This document shows, in pieces, positions 33,677 to 41,876 of a stretch of 64,000 nt of DNA. The stretch is from positions 1 through 64,000 of the forward strand of contig DATAAF010000057.1 in NCBI GenBank assembly GCA_036260255.1. Reading direction: 5' to 3'. The stretch comes from DASZJY01 sp036260255 (GTDB taxonomy: Bacteria; Actinomycetota; Acidimicrobiia; Acidimicrobiales; AC-14). The first letter of the stretch is position 1. Each line of letters begins with the position of its first letter. The translations under genes and the position numbers were made by a program. Under the pieces are notes generated by a model that saw nothing but the letters and a program-made list of their open reading frames with translations, ran no database searches and was not told the origin of the DNA.

Positions 33677-34957
33677 ATGCCGACGGGCGCCGCCGGGCTC
33701 AGCCGAGCAATCCACCCCGTCACGTCGGTCGCCATGGGCGACGCCACGTCGTACGTCGACGGCACCTTGACGGTGTCGGCGCCCGAGGCCCAGAGCGTCC
33801 TCGCCGACCCCGCCCTCGACAGCGTCCGGGTGACGTGTGCCTCCCCCGGCGACCCCGTCCGCATCGTCAAGGTCCTCGACGCCGTCGAGCCCCGCACCAA
33901 GGGGCAGGGCGGGGGCGGGATCTTCCCCGGCTTCGTGGGGCCGGCCAAGGCCCAGGGCCGGGGGACGACCCATGTCCTGCGGGGCGCGACCGTCGTCGCC
34001 GCCGGCTACCTCCCCCGGGCCCAGGAGGCGGTCGTCGACATGTCCGGGCCGGCGGCCGAGCTCTCCCCCCTGGGCACCCGCCACAACCTCGTTGTCGAGT
34101 TCACGCCGGCCGAGGGGGCGCCGTGGGAAGAGGTCGACCGGGCCCTCCGCCGGGGGCTGCTCGCCCTCGCCGCCCGCCTGGCCGAGGCCGCCCTCGAGGC
34201 CGTGCCCGACGAGGTGGAGGAGCTGCCGCCCGCCGGCGGCGGCGGCGACGGGTTGCCGCGCGTCGGCGCCGTCACCAACCTGCAGACCCAGGGCAACTTC
34301 AAGGACGTCTTCGTCTACGGGCGCAGCTTCGGCGCCGCCCTCCCCACCCTTCTCGACGCGGGGGACCTGGACGACGGGGCTGTGGTCAGCGGCCAGTTCG
34401 GGCATCCCTCGCTCAAGAACCCGACCGTCGTCCACCAGAACCACCCGGTGGTGGCCGCCCTGCGGGCCCGCCACGGCACCGACCTGTCCTTCGCCGGCGT
34501 GGTGATCGCCCCCGAGCCGGTCGACGCGGTCCAGAAGGAGCTGGTGGCCGTCCACGCCGCCCGGGCGTGCGCGGCGGCGGGGTTCGACGCCGCCGTCGTC
34601 ACCAAGGAGGGCGGCGGCAACGCCGACGCCGACGTGTCGCTGAAGCTGGACGCCCTGGAGGACGCCGGCATCGCCGCCGTCGGGATCTACGCCGAGATGG
34701 CGGGGCCCGACGGCACCGGCCCCCCCGTCGTCGTGCCTCCCGAGCGGGCGACGGCGATGATCAGCACCGGGAACTACGACCACCGGCTCACCCTTCCGGA
34801 GATGGAGAGGGCGCTCGGAGGCGACGAGGTCGCCCTGGTCGAGCAGCCCGCCACCGCCGAGATGGAGCTGCCCACCGCGGTGATCTACTGCGCCAACAGC
34901 CCCCTGGGTTGGGGCCGCCTCACGTGCGCCGAGCCGCCGGTGAAGGAGGGCAGCTGA
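33677..34957 (+). CDS. grdE: Glycine/sarcosine/betaine reductase component B, alpha/beta subunit (GrdE/GrdI-like)
   Basis: 426 residues. The N-terminal pattern (TLTVSAPEAQ, RIVKVLDAVEPRTKGQGGGGIFPGF) and the middle VTNLQTQGNFKDVFVYG, DGAVVSG...HQNHPVV and GNADADVSLKLDALEDAGI follow GrdE-family proteins, which bind the substrate amine. GrdE and GrdG are cleaved at an internal cysteine to form a pyruvoyl group. Here the segment SGQFGHPSLKNPTVVHQN has no cysteine where, from memory, relatives have SGNCVSACDKN. That would fit an unprocessed betaine-type (GrdI) subunit, which is inference. The next gene starts about 15 bases on. Confidence 0.88.
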   Translation: MPTGAAGLSRAIHPVTSVAMGDATSYVDGTLTVSAPEAQSVLADPALDSVRVTCASPGDPVRIVKVLDAVEPRTKGQGGGGIFPGFVGPAKAQGRGTTHVLRGATVVAAGYLPRAQEAVVDMSGPAAELSPLGTRHNLVVEFTPAEGAPWEEVDRALRRGLLALAARLAEAALEAVPDEVEELPPAGGGGDGLPRVGAVTNLQTQGNFKDVFVYGRSFGAALPTLLDAGDLDDGAVVSGQFGHPSLKNPTVVHQNHPVVAALRARHGTDLSFAGVVIAPEPVDAVQKELVAVHAARACAAAGFDAAVVTKEGGGNADADVSLKLDALEDAGIAAVGIYAEMAGPDGTGPPVVVPPERATAMISTGNYDHRLTLPEMERALGGDEVALVEQPATAEMELPTAVIYCANSPLGWGRLTCAEPPVKEGS

Positions 34958-36246
34958 TGGGCAAGGTCGTCCACTACATCAACCAGTTCTTCGCCGGGAT
35001 CGGCGGGGAGGAGGCGGCCGGCACGCCACCGGAGTCCCGCCCCGGTCCCGTCGGCCCGGGCAGGCGCCTCCAGGAGCTGTTGGGCGACGAGCACGTGATC
35101 GTCGCCACCGTCCTGTGCGGCGACGACCACGCGGTCAGCGGGCCCGAGGCGATCGCGGAGATCATGGACCTGGTCGCCGGGGACCAGCCCGATCTGCTGG
35201 TGGCGGGGCCCGCCTTCACCAGCGGCCGCTACGGCCTGGCCTGCGCCCGGGTGGCGGCCGCCGCCACCGCCGCCGGCATCCCCGTCGTGGCCGCCATGCA
35301 CGAGGAGAACCCGGGGCTCGAGGAGGCGGGCGGCGCACCGGTGGTGGCCAGCGGAGAGGCCGCCCGCCGCATGGCCCAGTCCCTCGACACCCTCGCCGCC
35401 GCCGCCCGGGCCCTGCTCGCCGGCGAGGAGCTGACCGCCGCCCACGGCCGCATCGGCACCATCCCCCGTCAGGTCCGGGTGGCCGACGACGACGCCGCCA
35501 CCCGGGCCGTCGCCCTGGTCCTGGCCCGCCTGGCCGGCGATCGAGAGGCCACCGAGATCCCCCTCCCCCGCTTCGACAAGGTGGCCCCCGCCGCGCCCGT
35601 CGACCCGTCCGAGGTCACCGTCGCCATCCTCACCGAGGGCGCCCTCGTGCCCGACGACAACCCCGGCAAGCTGGAGTCGGCCCGCGCCACCCGCTGGCTG
35701 CGCTACCCGCTGGAAGGGCTCGACTCACTGCCGGTGGGCGAGTGGCGCTCGGTGCACGGCGGGTTCTCCACGCAGTGGGCCAACGACGACCCCCACCGCA
35801 TCCTGCCCCTCGACGTGGCCCGGGAGCTGGAGAAGCAGGGCGCCATCGGCCGCCTCCACGCCGCCTACCTCGTGACCGCCGGCAACGGCACCTCGGTGGG
35901 CAACGCCCGGCGGTTCGGCATCGAGTGGGCCGCCGACCTCCGCCACTCCGAGGTCCGCGCCGCCATCCTCACATCCACCTGAGGGACGGGCACGCGTTGC
36001 GGGGCAACGCTCGCCAAGGAGCTCGAACGGGCCGGCATCCCAACCGCGCTCCTCTGCAACCTGGTGTCGATCGCCCAGCGGGTGGGGGCGCCTCGGATCG
36101 TCCCCACCCGGGGCATCCCCTACCCCACCGGCGACCCCTCGTTGAGCCCCGCCGAGGAGCGGGCGTGGCGGCGCCGCCTGGTCGAGAAGGGGCTGGAGGC
36201 GGTCGGCACGCCGGTCAGCGGGCCAACCGTGTTCGAGGTGGCCTGA
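34957..36246 (+). CDS. grdB: Selenoprotein B of glycine/sarcosine/betaine reductase (Sec at 342)
   Basis: 429 residues when the in-frame TGA at 35980-35982 is read as selenocysteine. Opening MGKVVHYINQFFAGIGGEEAAGTPPE is diagnostic for GrdB. After the TGA the frame continues GTGTRCGATLAKELERAG and ends ...GPTVFEVA, the normal GrdB C-terminus. Without recoding, the conserved last 87 residues would be lost. The motif is U-x-x-G-x-x-C; the family norm I remember is UxxCxxC, so the middle cysteine is glycine. It takes the substrate's acyl group as a carboxymethyl-selenoether for transfer to protein A. A SECIS-like hairpin lies at 35994-36010. Confidence 0.95.
35980..36010 (+). promoter_or_regulatory. 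Sec UGA and SECIS-like hairpin in grdB
   Basis: The TGA at 35980-35982 is followed 11 bases later by GCGTTGC-GGG-GCAACGC (35994-36010), a perfect 7-bp stem. Its loop is about 19 bases from the UGA, the distance SelB needs in bacteria. Confidence 0.8.
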
Positions 36247-36339
36247 ACCGGCGATTCTGGGTGCGCAAAGTGGTTGATTTGGCGCGCTTTTCGTCACCCA
36301 ATTCGAGGAAAGGGCGGGGTGCCACCTAACCTGCGGGCC

Positions 36340-37782
36340 GTGACCACTCCCATCGTCAGCGCGTCCACCCAGGTCCTGGCCCACGCCCCCGGCCTGGCCC
36401 GCCACGGTTCCAAGCCCCGGCGCGAGCTGCCCAAGGACCCCGAGGTGGAGCGGGCCTTCCTCGCCGCCCTGCGCACGTTCGACGAGGCGGTGGCCTACGC
36501 GCCCCACCAGGCCTGGCTCGGCGCCGTCCACCCCCGCGACCTGCCCGAACGGCCGTGGGTGGGGGCCTCGAGCGACGGCGACGGCGCCGCCTCCCGGTTC
36601 GGCCCCGCCGGCGAGCTGCTCCCCGAGGAGGAGCTGCTCGGGCTCCTCGCCGCCCTCGACCACTTCGAGCTGGTCGCCCTCGACCCCGAGGTCGCCGACC
36701 GGGCCGCCGCCGCTCTCGCCGCCCACCCGCTGGCCAAGCGCCTCGACCTCGAGAACCTGGACAAGGCCCGTGGCGACGCCGAGGGCGAGACGTCCAGGCC
36801 GGGGACGCTGGGGCTCCACCTGGGCGCCGACCACCTGGCCGGCGCCATCCGGGGCGCCCAGGACGACGACGAGTCGCTGTCCGCCCACGTCCTCCTGGAG
36901 AACCTGGCCGGCAAGGTCACCGCCAGCATGGCCCTGCTCGACCTGCTCGAGGCGAACGACATCGACCCGACCTCGATCGAGTACGTCATCTCCTGCGGTG
37001 AGGAGGCGGTCGGCGACCGCTACCAGCGGGGCGGCGGCAACCTGGGCAAGGCGGTGGCCGAGGTCGCCGGTCTCACCGAGGCCTCGGGCGCCGACGTGAA
37101 GAACTTCTGCGCCGCCCCCGTCCCTGCCCTCGTCATCGCCGCCAGCCTGGTGGCGTCGGGCGTCTTCCGGCGGGTCGCCGTCGTCGCCGGCGGGTCGCTG
37201 GCCAAGCTGGGCATGAAGTTCCAGGGCCACCTGGCCAACAACCTCCCGGTCCTCGAGGACGTCCTGGGCGGGGCGGCCGCCCTCGTCGAGGCCGACGACG
37301 GCCGTTCACCCGTCCTGCGCCTCGACGCCGTGGGGCGCCACAAGGTGTCGGCCGGGGGGTCCACCGCCCAGGTCATGGAGGCCCTGGCCACCGAGCCCCT
37401 GTCGCGCGTCGGGCTGGCCATGACCGACGTCGACGACTTCGCCACCGAGCTGCACAACCCCGAGATCACCGAGCCCCAGGGGTCAGGCAACGTCCCCGAG
37501 CGCAACTACAAGACGATGGCCGCCCTCGCCGCCCGCCGGGGCGACATCGGACGCGAGGACATCCCCGCCTTCGTCGCCGAGCGGGGCATGCCCGGCTTCG
37601 CCCCGACCCAGGGCCACCTGGCGTCGGCGCTGTGCTACCTCCCCCACGCCCTTGAGCGATTGACAACGGGAGCGGCGGGTAGGGTCTCCCTCGTCGCCAA
37701 GGGCAGCCTGTTCCTGGGTCGCATGACCGGGCTGTCCGACGGCATGAGCGTGCTCCTGGAGCGCAACCCGGCGCGCGGGTAG
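36340..37782 (+). CDS. grdC: Glycine reductase component C, beta subunit (GrdC)
   Basis: 480 residues, condensing-enzyme-like. The opening VTTPIVSASTQVLAHAPGLARHG aligns with GrdC starts, and ADVKNFCAAPVPALVIAASLV contains the probable acyl-carrying cysteine. Component C converts the Se-carboxymethyl group on protein A into acetyl-thioester and, with GrdD, acetyl phosphate. GTG 36340 fits the family start; the in-frame GTG at 36319 has the better AGGAAAGG site and cannot be excluded. No grdD follows. Confidence 0.9.
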   Translation: MTTPIVSASTQVLAHAPGLARHGSKPRRELPKDPEVERAFLAALRTFDEAVAYAPHQAWLGAVHPRDLPERPWVGASSDGDGAASRFGPAGELLPEEELLGLLAALDHFELVALDPEVADRAAAALAAHPLAKRLDLENLDKARGDAEGETSRPGTLGLHLGADHLAGAIRGAQDDDESLSAHVLLENLAGKVTASMALLDLLEANDIDPTSIEYVISCGEEAVGDRYQRGGGNLGKAVAEVAGLTEASGADVKNFCAAPVPALVIAASLVASGVFRRVAVVAGGSLAKLGMKFQGHLANNLPVLEDVLGGAAALVEADDGRSPVLRLDAVGRHKVSAGGSTAQVMEALATEPLSRVGLAMTDVDDFATELHNPEITEPQGSGNVPERNYKTMAALAARRGDIGREDIPAFVAERGMPGFAPTQGHLASALCYLPHALERLTTGAAGRVSLVAKGSLFLGRMTGLSDGMSVLLERNPARG

Positions 37783-37814
37783 CCCGCCGGACCCGGCAAA
37801 GAGAAGGAGGATTC

Positions 37815-38153
37815 GTGACAGCCGTGGCCGAGGCCACCAAGGACAACTTTCAGGACCTGATCGCCGAGGGGACGGTCCTCGTCGACGTGTGGGGCCCCCA
37901 GTGCGTCCCCTGCGTCGCCCTGGCTCCTCACGTCGACCAGCTGGCCGAGGAGCGGCCCGACATCTCGGTGGTGAAGCTCGAGGCCCCCAAGGCCCGCCGG
38001 GTCTGCATCGACCTCAGGGTCATGACCATGCCCACCTTCCTCCTGTTCCGCGACGGCGAGGAGGTGGCCCGCCTCTCGGACCCCAACCTCTCGCCCGACA
38101 AGCTGCAGGAGTGGCTGAGCGAGACCCTCGAGGCGCCGAAGGAGGTGAGCTGA
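37815..38153 (+). CDS. trxA: Glycine-reductase-type thioredoxin (CVPC active site)
   Basis: 112 residues with the thioredoxin fold (VLVDVWGPQCVPC at 21-33, cis-proline in TMPTFLLF). The active site C30-V-P-C33 replaces CGPC. Thioredoxins encoded with glycine reductases of amino-acid-fermenting clostridia carry the same GCVPC-type site and re-reduce the selenoproteins. GAAGGAGG precedes the GTG. It lies between grdC and grdA. Confidence 0.92.
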   Translation: MTAVAEATKDNFQDLIAEGTVLVDVWGPQCVPCVALAPHVDQLAEERPDISVVKLEAPKARRVCIDLRVMTMPTFLLFRDGEEVARLSDPNLSPDKLQEWLSETLEAPKEVS

Positions 38154-38156
38154 CAG

Positions 38157-38621
38157 GTGTTGAAGGACCGCAAGGTGATCGCCCTGGGCGAGCGCGACGG
38201 CATCGCCAGCCCGGCCATCGAGGCGTGCATCAAGGCCGCCGGGGGCAGCGTGCTCTTCGGGGCCACCGAGTGCTTCGTCTGAACGGCGGCCGGGGCCATG
38301 GACCTGCACACCCAGGAGGCGATCATCAAGCTGGTCGACCAGCACGGCAAGGATGACCTGCTCGTCGTGCTCGGAGCTCCCGACCCGGAGAGCGCCGAGA
38401 TCGCGGCCGAGACCGTGGTGCTGGGCGACCCCTCCTATGCAGGGCCATTGGCCGGGGCCCAGTTGGGTCTCGACGTCTACCACCTCCTCGAGGACGAAGT
38501 CCGTTCGGAGATCCCCGACGACGTCTGGGAGGATCAGATCGGCGTCATGAGCGACGTCCTCGACGCCGAGGGCATCACCACCGCAGTGTCCGCCATGCGG
38601 GCGAAAGCGGGCGACCGATGA
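38157..38621 (+). CDS. grdA: Selenoprotein A of glycine reductase (Sec at 42)
   Basis: 154 residues when the TGA at 38280-38282 is read as selenocysteine. The motif C39-F-V-U42-T-A-A-G-A-M-D-L is the signature of GrdA, the small carrier that accepts the carboxymethyl group on selenium. The rest (LVVLGAPDPESAEIAAETVVLGDPSYAGPLAG) also matches GrdA. GTG 38157 follows GGAGGTGA of the trxA end. I do not see as clean a stem after this UGA as in grdB. Its stop overlaps the next ATG. Confidence 0.96.
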
Positions 38622-38779
38622 GCCGCCTGGAACAGCTGCTGGAGTCCAGCAGCTGCTCGGAGTGCGGCGCCGGCGTCTATCGCAACGACGAGGGCCGCAT
38701 CGCCTGCAAGGGCTGCGACGCGCCAACCGAGGAGTGCACGTGCGCGGGCGAGAAGCCCGACATGTCGCTCCCGTCCTAG
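38618..38779 (+). CDS. Six-cysteine small protein at the end of the grd operon
   Basis: 53 residues starting MSRLEQLLESSSC, overlapping the grdA stop by four bases (ATGA). Cysteines at 13, 16, 30, 33, 40 and 42 form CxxC...CxxC...CxC, a zinc-ribbon or rubredoxin-like arrangement. Overlap with grdA implies co-translation, so it may be a redox or metal-binding partner of the selenoproteins. It is not the known GrdX. I recognise no named family. Confidence 0.75.
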   Translation: MSRLEQLLESSSCSECGAGVYRNDEGRIACKGCDAPTEECTCAGEKPDMSLPS

Positions 38780-38805
38780 CGGCGGGAGGGCAGGCCCTCC
38801 CGCCG
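38780..38805 (+). terminator. Hairpin ending the grd operon
   Basis: CGGCGGGAGGG-CAGG-CCCTCCCGCCG is a perfect 11-bp stem starting at the base after the TAG of the six-cysteine protein gene. It lacks a T-tract, as many actinobacterial terminators do. Confidence 0.7.
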
Positions 38806-38852
38806 AGCCCCCTCGCGGACATGCCGGTCTTCAGCCGGCGAGCGGCCATCCG

Positions 38853-39611
38853 GTGAGACTGCGTTCGGGCGGCGAGGGCGGCCGGCCAGACGGAGCCTCC
38901 GACGTCGTCGCCGGTCCCGGCCGCCCGGGAGATGGGGCTTTGCCGGCACCGGGCGCGGCCGCCGCCGAGCGCCTGCCCGGACCCGGCGTGGTGTCGACAC
39001 TGTTGGCCCTCGCCGCCGGCTTGGTGGTGCTGGCGCTCAGCGCCCTCCCGATCGACGCCGACCACGTCGGCGGGCTCGAGGAAGACGTGTTCCGCTTCCT
39101 GAACGACGACGTTTCGCTCCCCGAGGGGCCGGTCTGGCTGGTCATGCAGCTGGGGAGCGTCGTGGTCGTCCCCCTGGTGGTGGCGGCCGCCCTCCTGGTC
39201 CGGCGCCGCCGCCTGGCGGTCACCGCCGCGGTGGCCGGGACGTTCGTCTACGCCATGGGCAAGGTCGTCCGCCATGCCGTCCCGCGGGGCCGCCCCGCCA
39301 GCATCCTGGCGGACGTCACCGTGCGCGATCCCGCGGTCGGCAGCGGCTACCTGTCGGGGCACATGGCCCTGGCGGTGGCCATGGCGGCGGCGCTCACGCC
39401 CTACCTCGGTTGGCGGGGCCGGGCCGCCGTGTGGACGCTGGCCGCCCTGGTCGGCTTCGGTCGCATCCACGTCGGCGTCCACATGCCCCTCGACGTCGTC
39501 GGCGGCGCCGGCCTGGGCCTGGCCGGCTGGGCGCTCGTCCATCTGGCGGTGACGGCGGTGCCGGCCGCGCTGGCCGGCCGCCGGCAACCGGCCGAGACGG
39601 TGCCGGCGTAG
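38853..39611 (+). CDS. PAP2-family membrane phosphatase
   Basis: 252 residues. The three acid-phosphatase motifs are clear: KVVRHAVPRGRP, GYLSGH and GRIHVGVHMPLDVVGG. About five membrane segments surround them. The family removes phosphate from lipid phosphates such as phosphatidic acid or undecaprenyl pyrophosphate. The first 45 residues are a poorly ordered Gly/Pro-rich stretch; GTG at 38853 is the longest start. Confidence 0.85.
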   Translation: MRLRSGGEGGRPDGASDVVAGPGRPGDGALPAPGAAAAERLPGPGVVSTLLALAAGLVVLALSALPIDADHVGGLEEDVFRFLNDDVSLPEGPVWLVMQLGSVVVVPLVVAAALLVRRRRLAVTAAVAGTFVYAMGKVVRHAVPRGRPASILADVTVRDPAVGSGYLSGHMALAVAMAAALTPYLGWRGRAAVWTLAALVGFGRIHVGVHMPLDVVGGAGLGLAGWALVHLAVTAVPAALAGRRQPAETVPA

Positions 39612-39633
39612 GCCCTGTCCGGACGTTCTTTCC

Positions 39634-39660
39634 ATCGACCGGCCCATGGTGGGGGTCGAT
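39634..39660. terminator. Inverted repeat between convergent genes
   Basis: ATCGACC (39634-39640) and GGTCGAT (39654-39660) enclose 13 bases between the PAP2 gene and the SRPBCC gene end. A weak bidirectional terminator is possible. Confidence 0.3.
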
Positions 39661-39679
39661 CGAGCGAAGTTCGCCCGGG

Positions 39680-40126
39680 TCAGGCCTCGGCGCCGCCCCC
39701 GGGGCCGGTGTCGGGGCCGCCGTCGCCGCCGGAGGCGGCCACCGACAGCCGGCCGAGGTAGTGGCCCCAACCGTGGGTGTGCTCGCCGACCGCGCCCTCG
39801 GGAAGGTCCCGGTGGACCAGGCGGACCCGTGTCTTGGTGCCTTCGGGGTGCAGGGAGATCTCGATGGTGCTCGACCCGGGGGGTACCGGGTTGCCGGGAG
39901 CGTCCCAGCCGAAGGTGAACACCACCCGGTCGTTGGGCACGACCTCGACGAACTCCCCCACTGCGGGGTACTGCCCGGCGACGAGCACCCGATAGGTGCC
40001 TCCCGGGCGGGGGTCGAGCTCGGCTTCGGTGCCCATCCAGCGAACGTGCTCGTCGGCGACGGTGAGCAGTTCGAAGATGGTCTCCGGACTGGCGTCCACG
40101 ACGACCTCCTGCACGAGCTCGGCCAT
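39680..40126 (-). CDS. SRPBCC (AHSA1-like) protein
   Basis: 148 residues starting MAELVQEVVVDASPETIFELLTVADEHVRWMG and continuing with FTFGWDAPGNPVPPGSSTIEI and WGHYLGRL, the usual AHSA1/START-like ligand-pocket pattern. It overlaps the ArsR-type regulator gene (TGATG). Pairs of ArsR and SRPBCC genes are very common in Actinomycetota; the ligand is generally unknown. Confidence 0.9.
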   Translation of the reverse strand: MAELVQEVVVDASPETIFELLTVADEHVRWMGTEAELDPRPGGTYRVLVAGQYPAVGEFVEVVPNDRVVFTFGWDAPGNPVPPGSSTIEISLHPEGTKTRVRLVHRDLPEGAVGEHTHGWGHYLGRLSVAASGGDGGPDTGPGGGAEA

Positions 40127-40440
40127 CAGCGCTCCTCCTTGTCTCGCTCATTTGCCTGGGCGGCCTCACGCAGGCGCCCCAGGCGATCGGTCCAGAAGTC
40201 GTCGAGGAACCGCCGCAGCTCCTCGACGGTGTCGGGGCGGGCCCGGTAGAGCCGTCGCGTGCCGTCCCGCCGCTCCTCCACGAGCCCCGCTTCCCGCAGG
40301 ACCCGGAGGTGCTGGGAGACGGCCGGCCGAGTCACCGCGAAGTGGGCGGCGATGGCGCCGGCCGGGAGCTCGCGTGCCCGCACGAGCCGGAGGATCTCCC
40401 GCCGGCGGGGCTCGGCGATCGCCCGAAGGGCGGCATCCAC
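40126..40440 (-). CDS. ArsR-family transcriptional regulator
   Basis: 104 residues with a winged helix-turn-helix (PAGAIAAHFAVTRPAVSQHLRVLREAGLVEERRDGTRRLY). No cysteine metal site is present, so it is of the non-metal ArsR type. The GTG at 40440 lies 6 bases after a -10 box, implying a leaderless mRNA. The palindrome between -35 and -10 is its probable own operator. Confidence 0.92.
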   Translation of the reverse strand: MDAALRAIAEPRRREILRLVRARELPAGAIAAHFAVTRPAVSQHLRVLREAGLVEERRDGTRRLYRARPDTVEELRRFLDDFWTDRLGRLREAAQANERDKEER

Positions 40441-40446
40441 GACGTA

Positions 40447-40476
40447 ACTGTAAGCGAATACTTACGTAAGTGTCAA
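40447..40476 (-). promoter_or_regulatory. Promoter and operator of the ArsR-SRPBCC pair
   Basis: On the minus strand TTGACA (40476-40471) and TACAGT (40452-40447) are 18 bases apart. The perfect 12-bp palindrome ACTTACGTAAGT (40460-40471) fills the spacer and touches the -35 box. A bound ArsR dimer would block polymerase. Confidence 0.75.
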
Positions 40477-40531
40477 CTAACGAATGGCGGCACGCCGGGT
40501 CAGCGTGGGGCGTGGGCCGTGGGGGCCGCGG

Positions 40532-41857
40532 CTAGCGCCGGTGACCGGAGGAGCGACGGGCGCCGGGGCGGACGAGGCCCTCGATCGAGCGGCGGATGCG
40601 CTCGAGCTCGGCGGTGAGGGCCTCGACCGCCCGGTCGTTCTCGGCCACCTCGTGGTCCCCACCCCGGGGCAACCCGCCGGCGAAGGGCGGGGCGCCGTTG
40701 CGGCCCTCCTCGTCGGCGCCCGCCTCGGCCGTCGGGACAATGGCCGCCCGTTCCCCCACCATGCGGTCGAGCGCCAGGTACAGCCGCTCGACCTCCGACC
40801 CCGGCGCCTCCAGGGCGGCGAGCCGGCGTTCCATGGCCAGCCGCCAGTCGCGCGCCTCGGCCTCCGCCTCGCGGGCGGCGGCAAGGCCGCCGATGACCCG
40901 ATCGAGGTCGAGGCGCAGGCCGGTCACCGCCTCCTCCACCGCCGCCACCCGCTCGACCGCCTCGGTGACGGCCTGCTCACGGCCGGCCATCCGCTCGGCG
41001 ATCCGCTCCAGCTCCCGGTAGACGCCCTCCAGGTCGCCGGGCACGGTCAGCATCTCGGGCACCAGGCGTTGGAACTGCCGGGCGGCCACGTCCTCCATGC
41101 GCACCGGCAGCGACTGCAGCTCGTCGAGGCGGGCGTCGAGCCCCACCAGCCGCGACCCGACCGTCGCCAGGTCGCCCCTGAGCTCGGTCAGCGCCCGCTG
41201 CATCGACTGCACGACCGGCGACGAGCTCATGCCCGTCTGCTGGACGCGCTGCATCCGGACCACCTCGTCGAGCTTCTCCTGCACCCCGCCCACGTCCGAC
41301 GCCAGCGCGGCGAGCTCGGAGTGGAGGGCGTCCATCGCCGCGAACCGCTCGGTGACCCGCTCGTGGGTCTGGGCGACCTCGGCGGCCAGGCGCCCGATCT
41401 GGTCGCTCATGAGCGTGAGCTCGGCCCGGTCGGGCGCGGGCTCCGCGGTGGCGGCGGGGGCGGGGGCGGGGGCGGCGGCGAGCCTCTCGTCCAGGACGTC
41501 GACCCGCTCGGCCAGCGCGCTGAGGACCCGGGCGCACCGCTCGGTCGTCCGCGCCACCGACATGATCCGCTTGTGCACCTCGGTCGTGTCGGCGGCCGGG
41601 GGAGCCACGAGTGCGGGCTCGGCAGGCCCCGCCGACCAGAACGACTCGTCGACGACGGGGGGGCCGTCGGGCGCCGGCGCCGGTGCCTCGAACGACTCCG
41701 CTTCGGAAAGGGGCTGCTCGTCGTCGGGCTCGGGACCGGGCACCGCGGGCGCCTCGCTCACCTCGGGCGGGCGACCGGCCGCAGGGGCGACGTCGCGCGC
41801 CGTCGGGGCCAGGATCTGCGCCGCCCAGTTCTGTGGTCGCACCTGTTCGGGCGTCAC
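40532..41857 (-). CDS. Coiled-coil protein with disordered N-terminus
   Basis: 441 residues. The first 90 are Pro/Ala/Glu-rich and apparently disordered, beginning MTPEQVRPQNWAAQI. From about 95 to 425 the sequence is almost all heptad-like helix (ERVDVLDERL, LHSELAALASDVGGVQEKLDEVV, RMEDVAARQF, LERIAERMAGREQAVTEAVERV). The tail is basic. There is no membrane segment. It could be a structural or polar-organising protein. A 20-bp perfect palindrome overlaps its start. Confidence 0.65.
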   Translation of the reverse strand: MTPEQVRPQNWAAQILAPTARDVAPAAGRPPEVSEAPAVPGPEPDDEQPLSEAESFEAPAPAPDGPPVVDESFWSAGPAEPALVAPPAADTTEVHKRIMSVARTTERCARVLSALAERVDVLDERLAAAPAPAPAATAEPAPDRAELTLMSDQIGRLAAEVAQTHERVTERFAAMDALHSELAALASDVGGVQEKLDEVVRMQRVQQTGMSSSPVVQSMQRALTELRGDLATVGSRLVGLDARLDELQSLPVRMEDVAARQFQRLVPEMLTVPGDLEGVYRELERIAERMAGREQAVTEAVERVAAVEEAVTGLRLDLDRVIGGLAAAREAEAEARDWRLAMERRLAALEAPGSEVERLYLALDRMVGERAAIVPTAEAGADEEGRNGAPPFAGGLPRGGDHEVAENDRAVEALTAELERIRRSIEGLVRPGARRSSGHRR

Positions 41858-41876
41858 GGCGCGACCGGTCGCGCCG
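41857..41876. repeat. Perfect 20-bp palindrome at a gene start
   Basis: CGGCGCGACCGGTCGCGCCG is its own reverse complement and covers the first base and upstream side of the GTG at 41857. No ribosome binding site is seen there. It could be an operator or an mRNA hairpin sequestering the start. Confidence 0.5.

Noticed and set aside
38283..38320. Clear SECIS stem in grdA
   Set aside because: GC-rich pairings are possible but none is as clean as in grdB. The Sec call rests on the CFVU motif, not on this stem.
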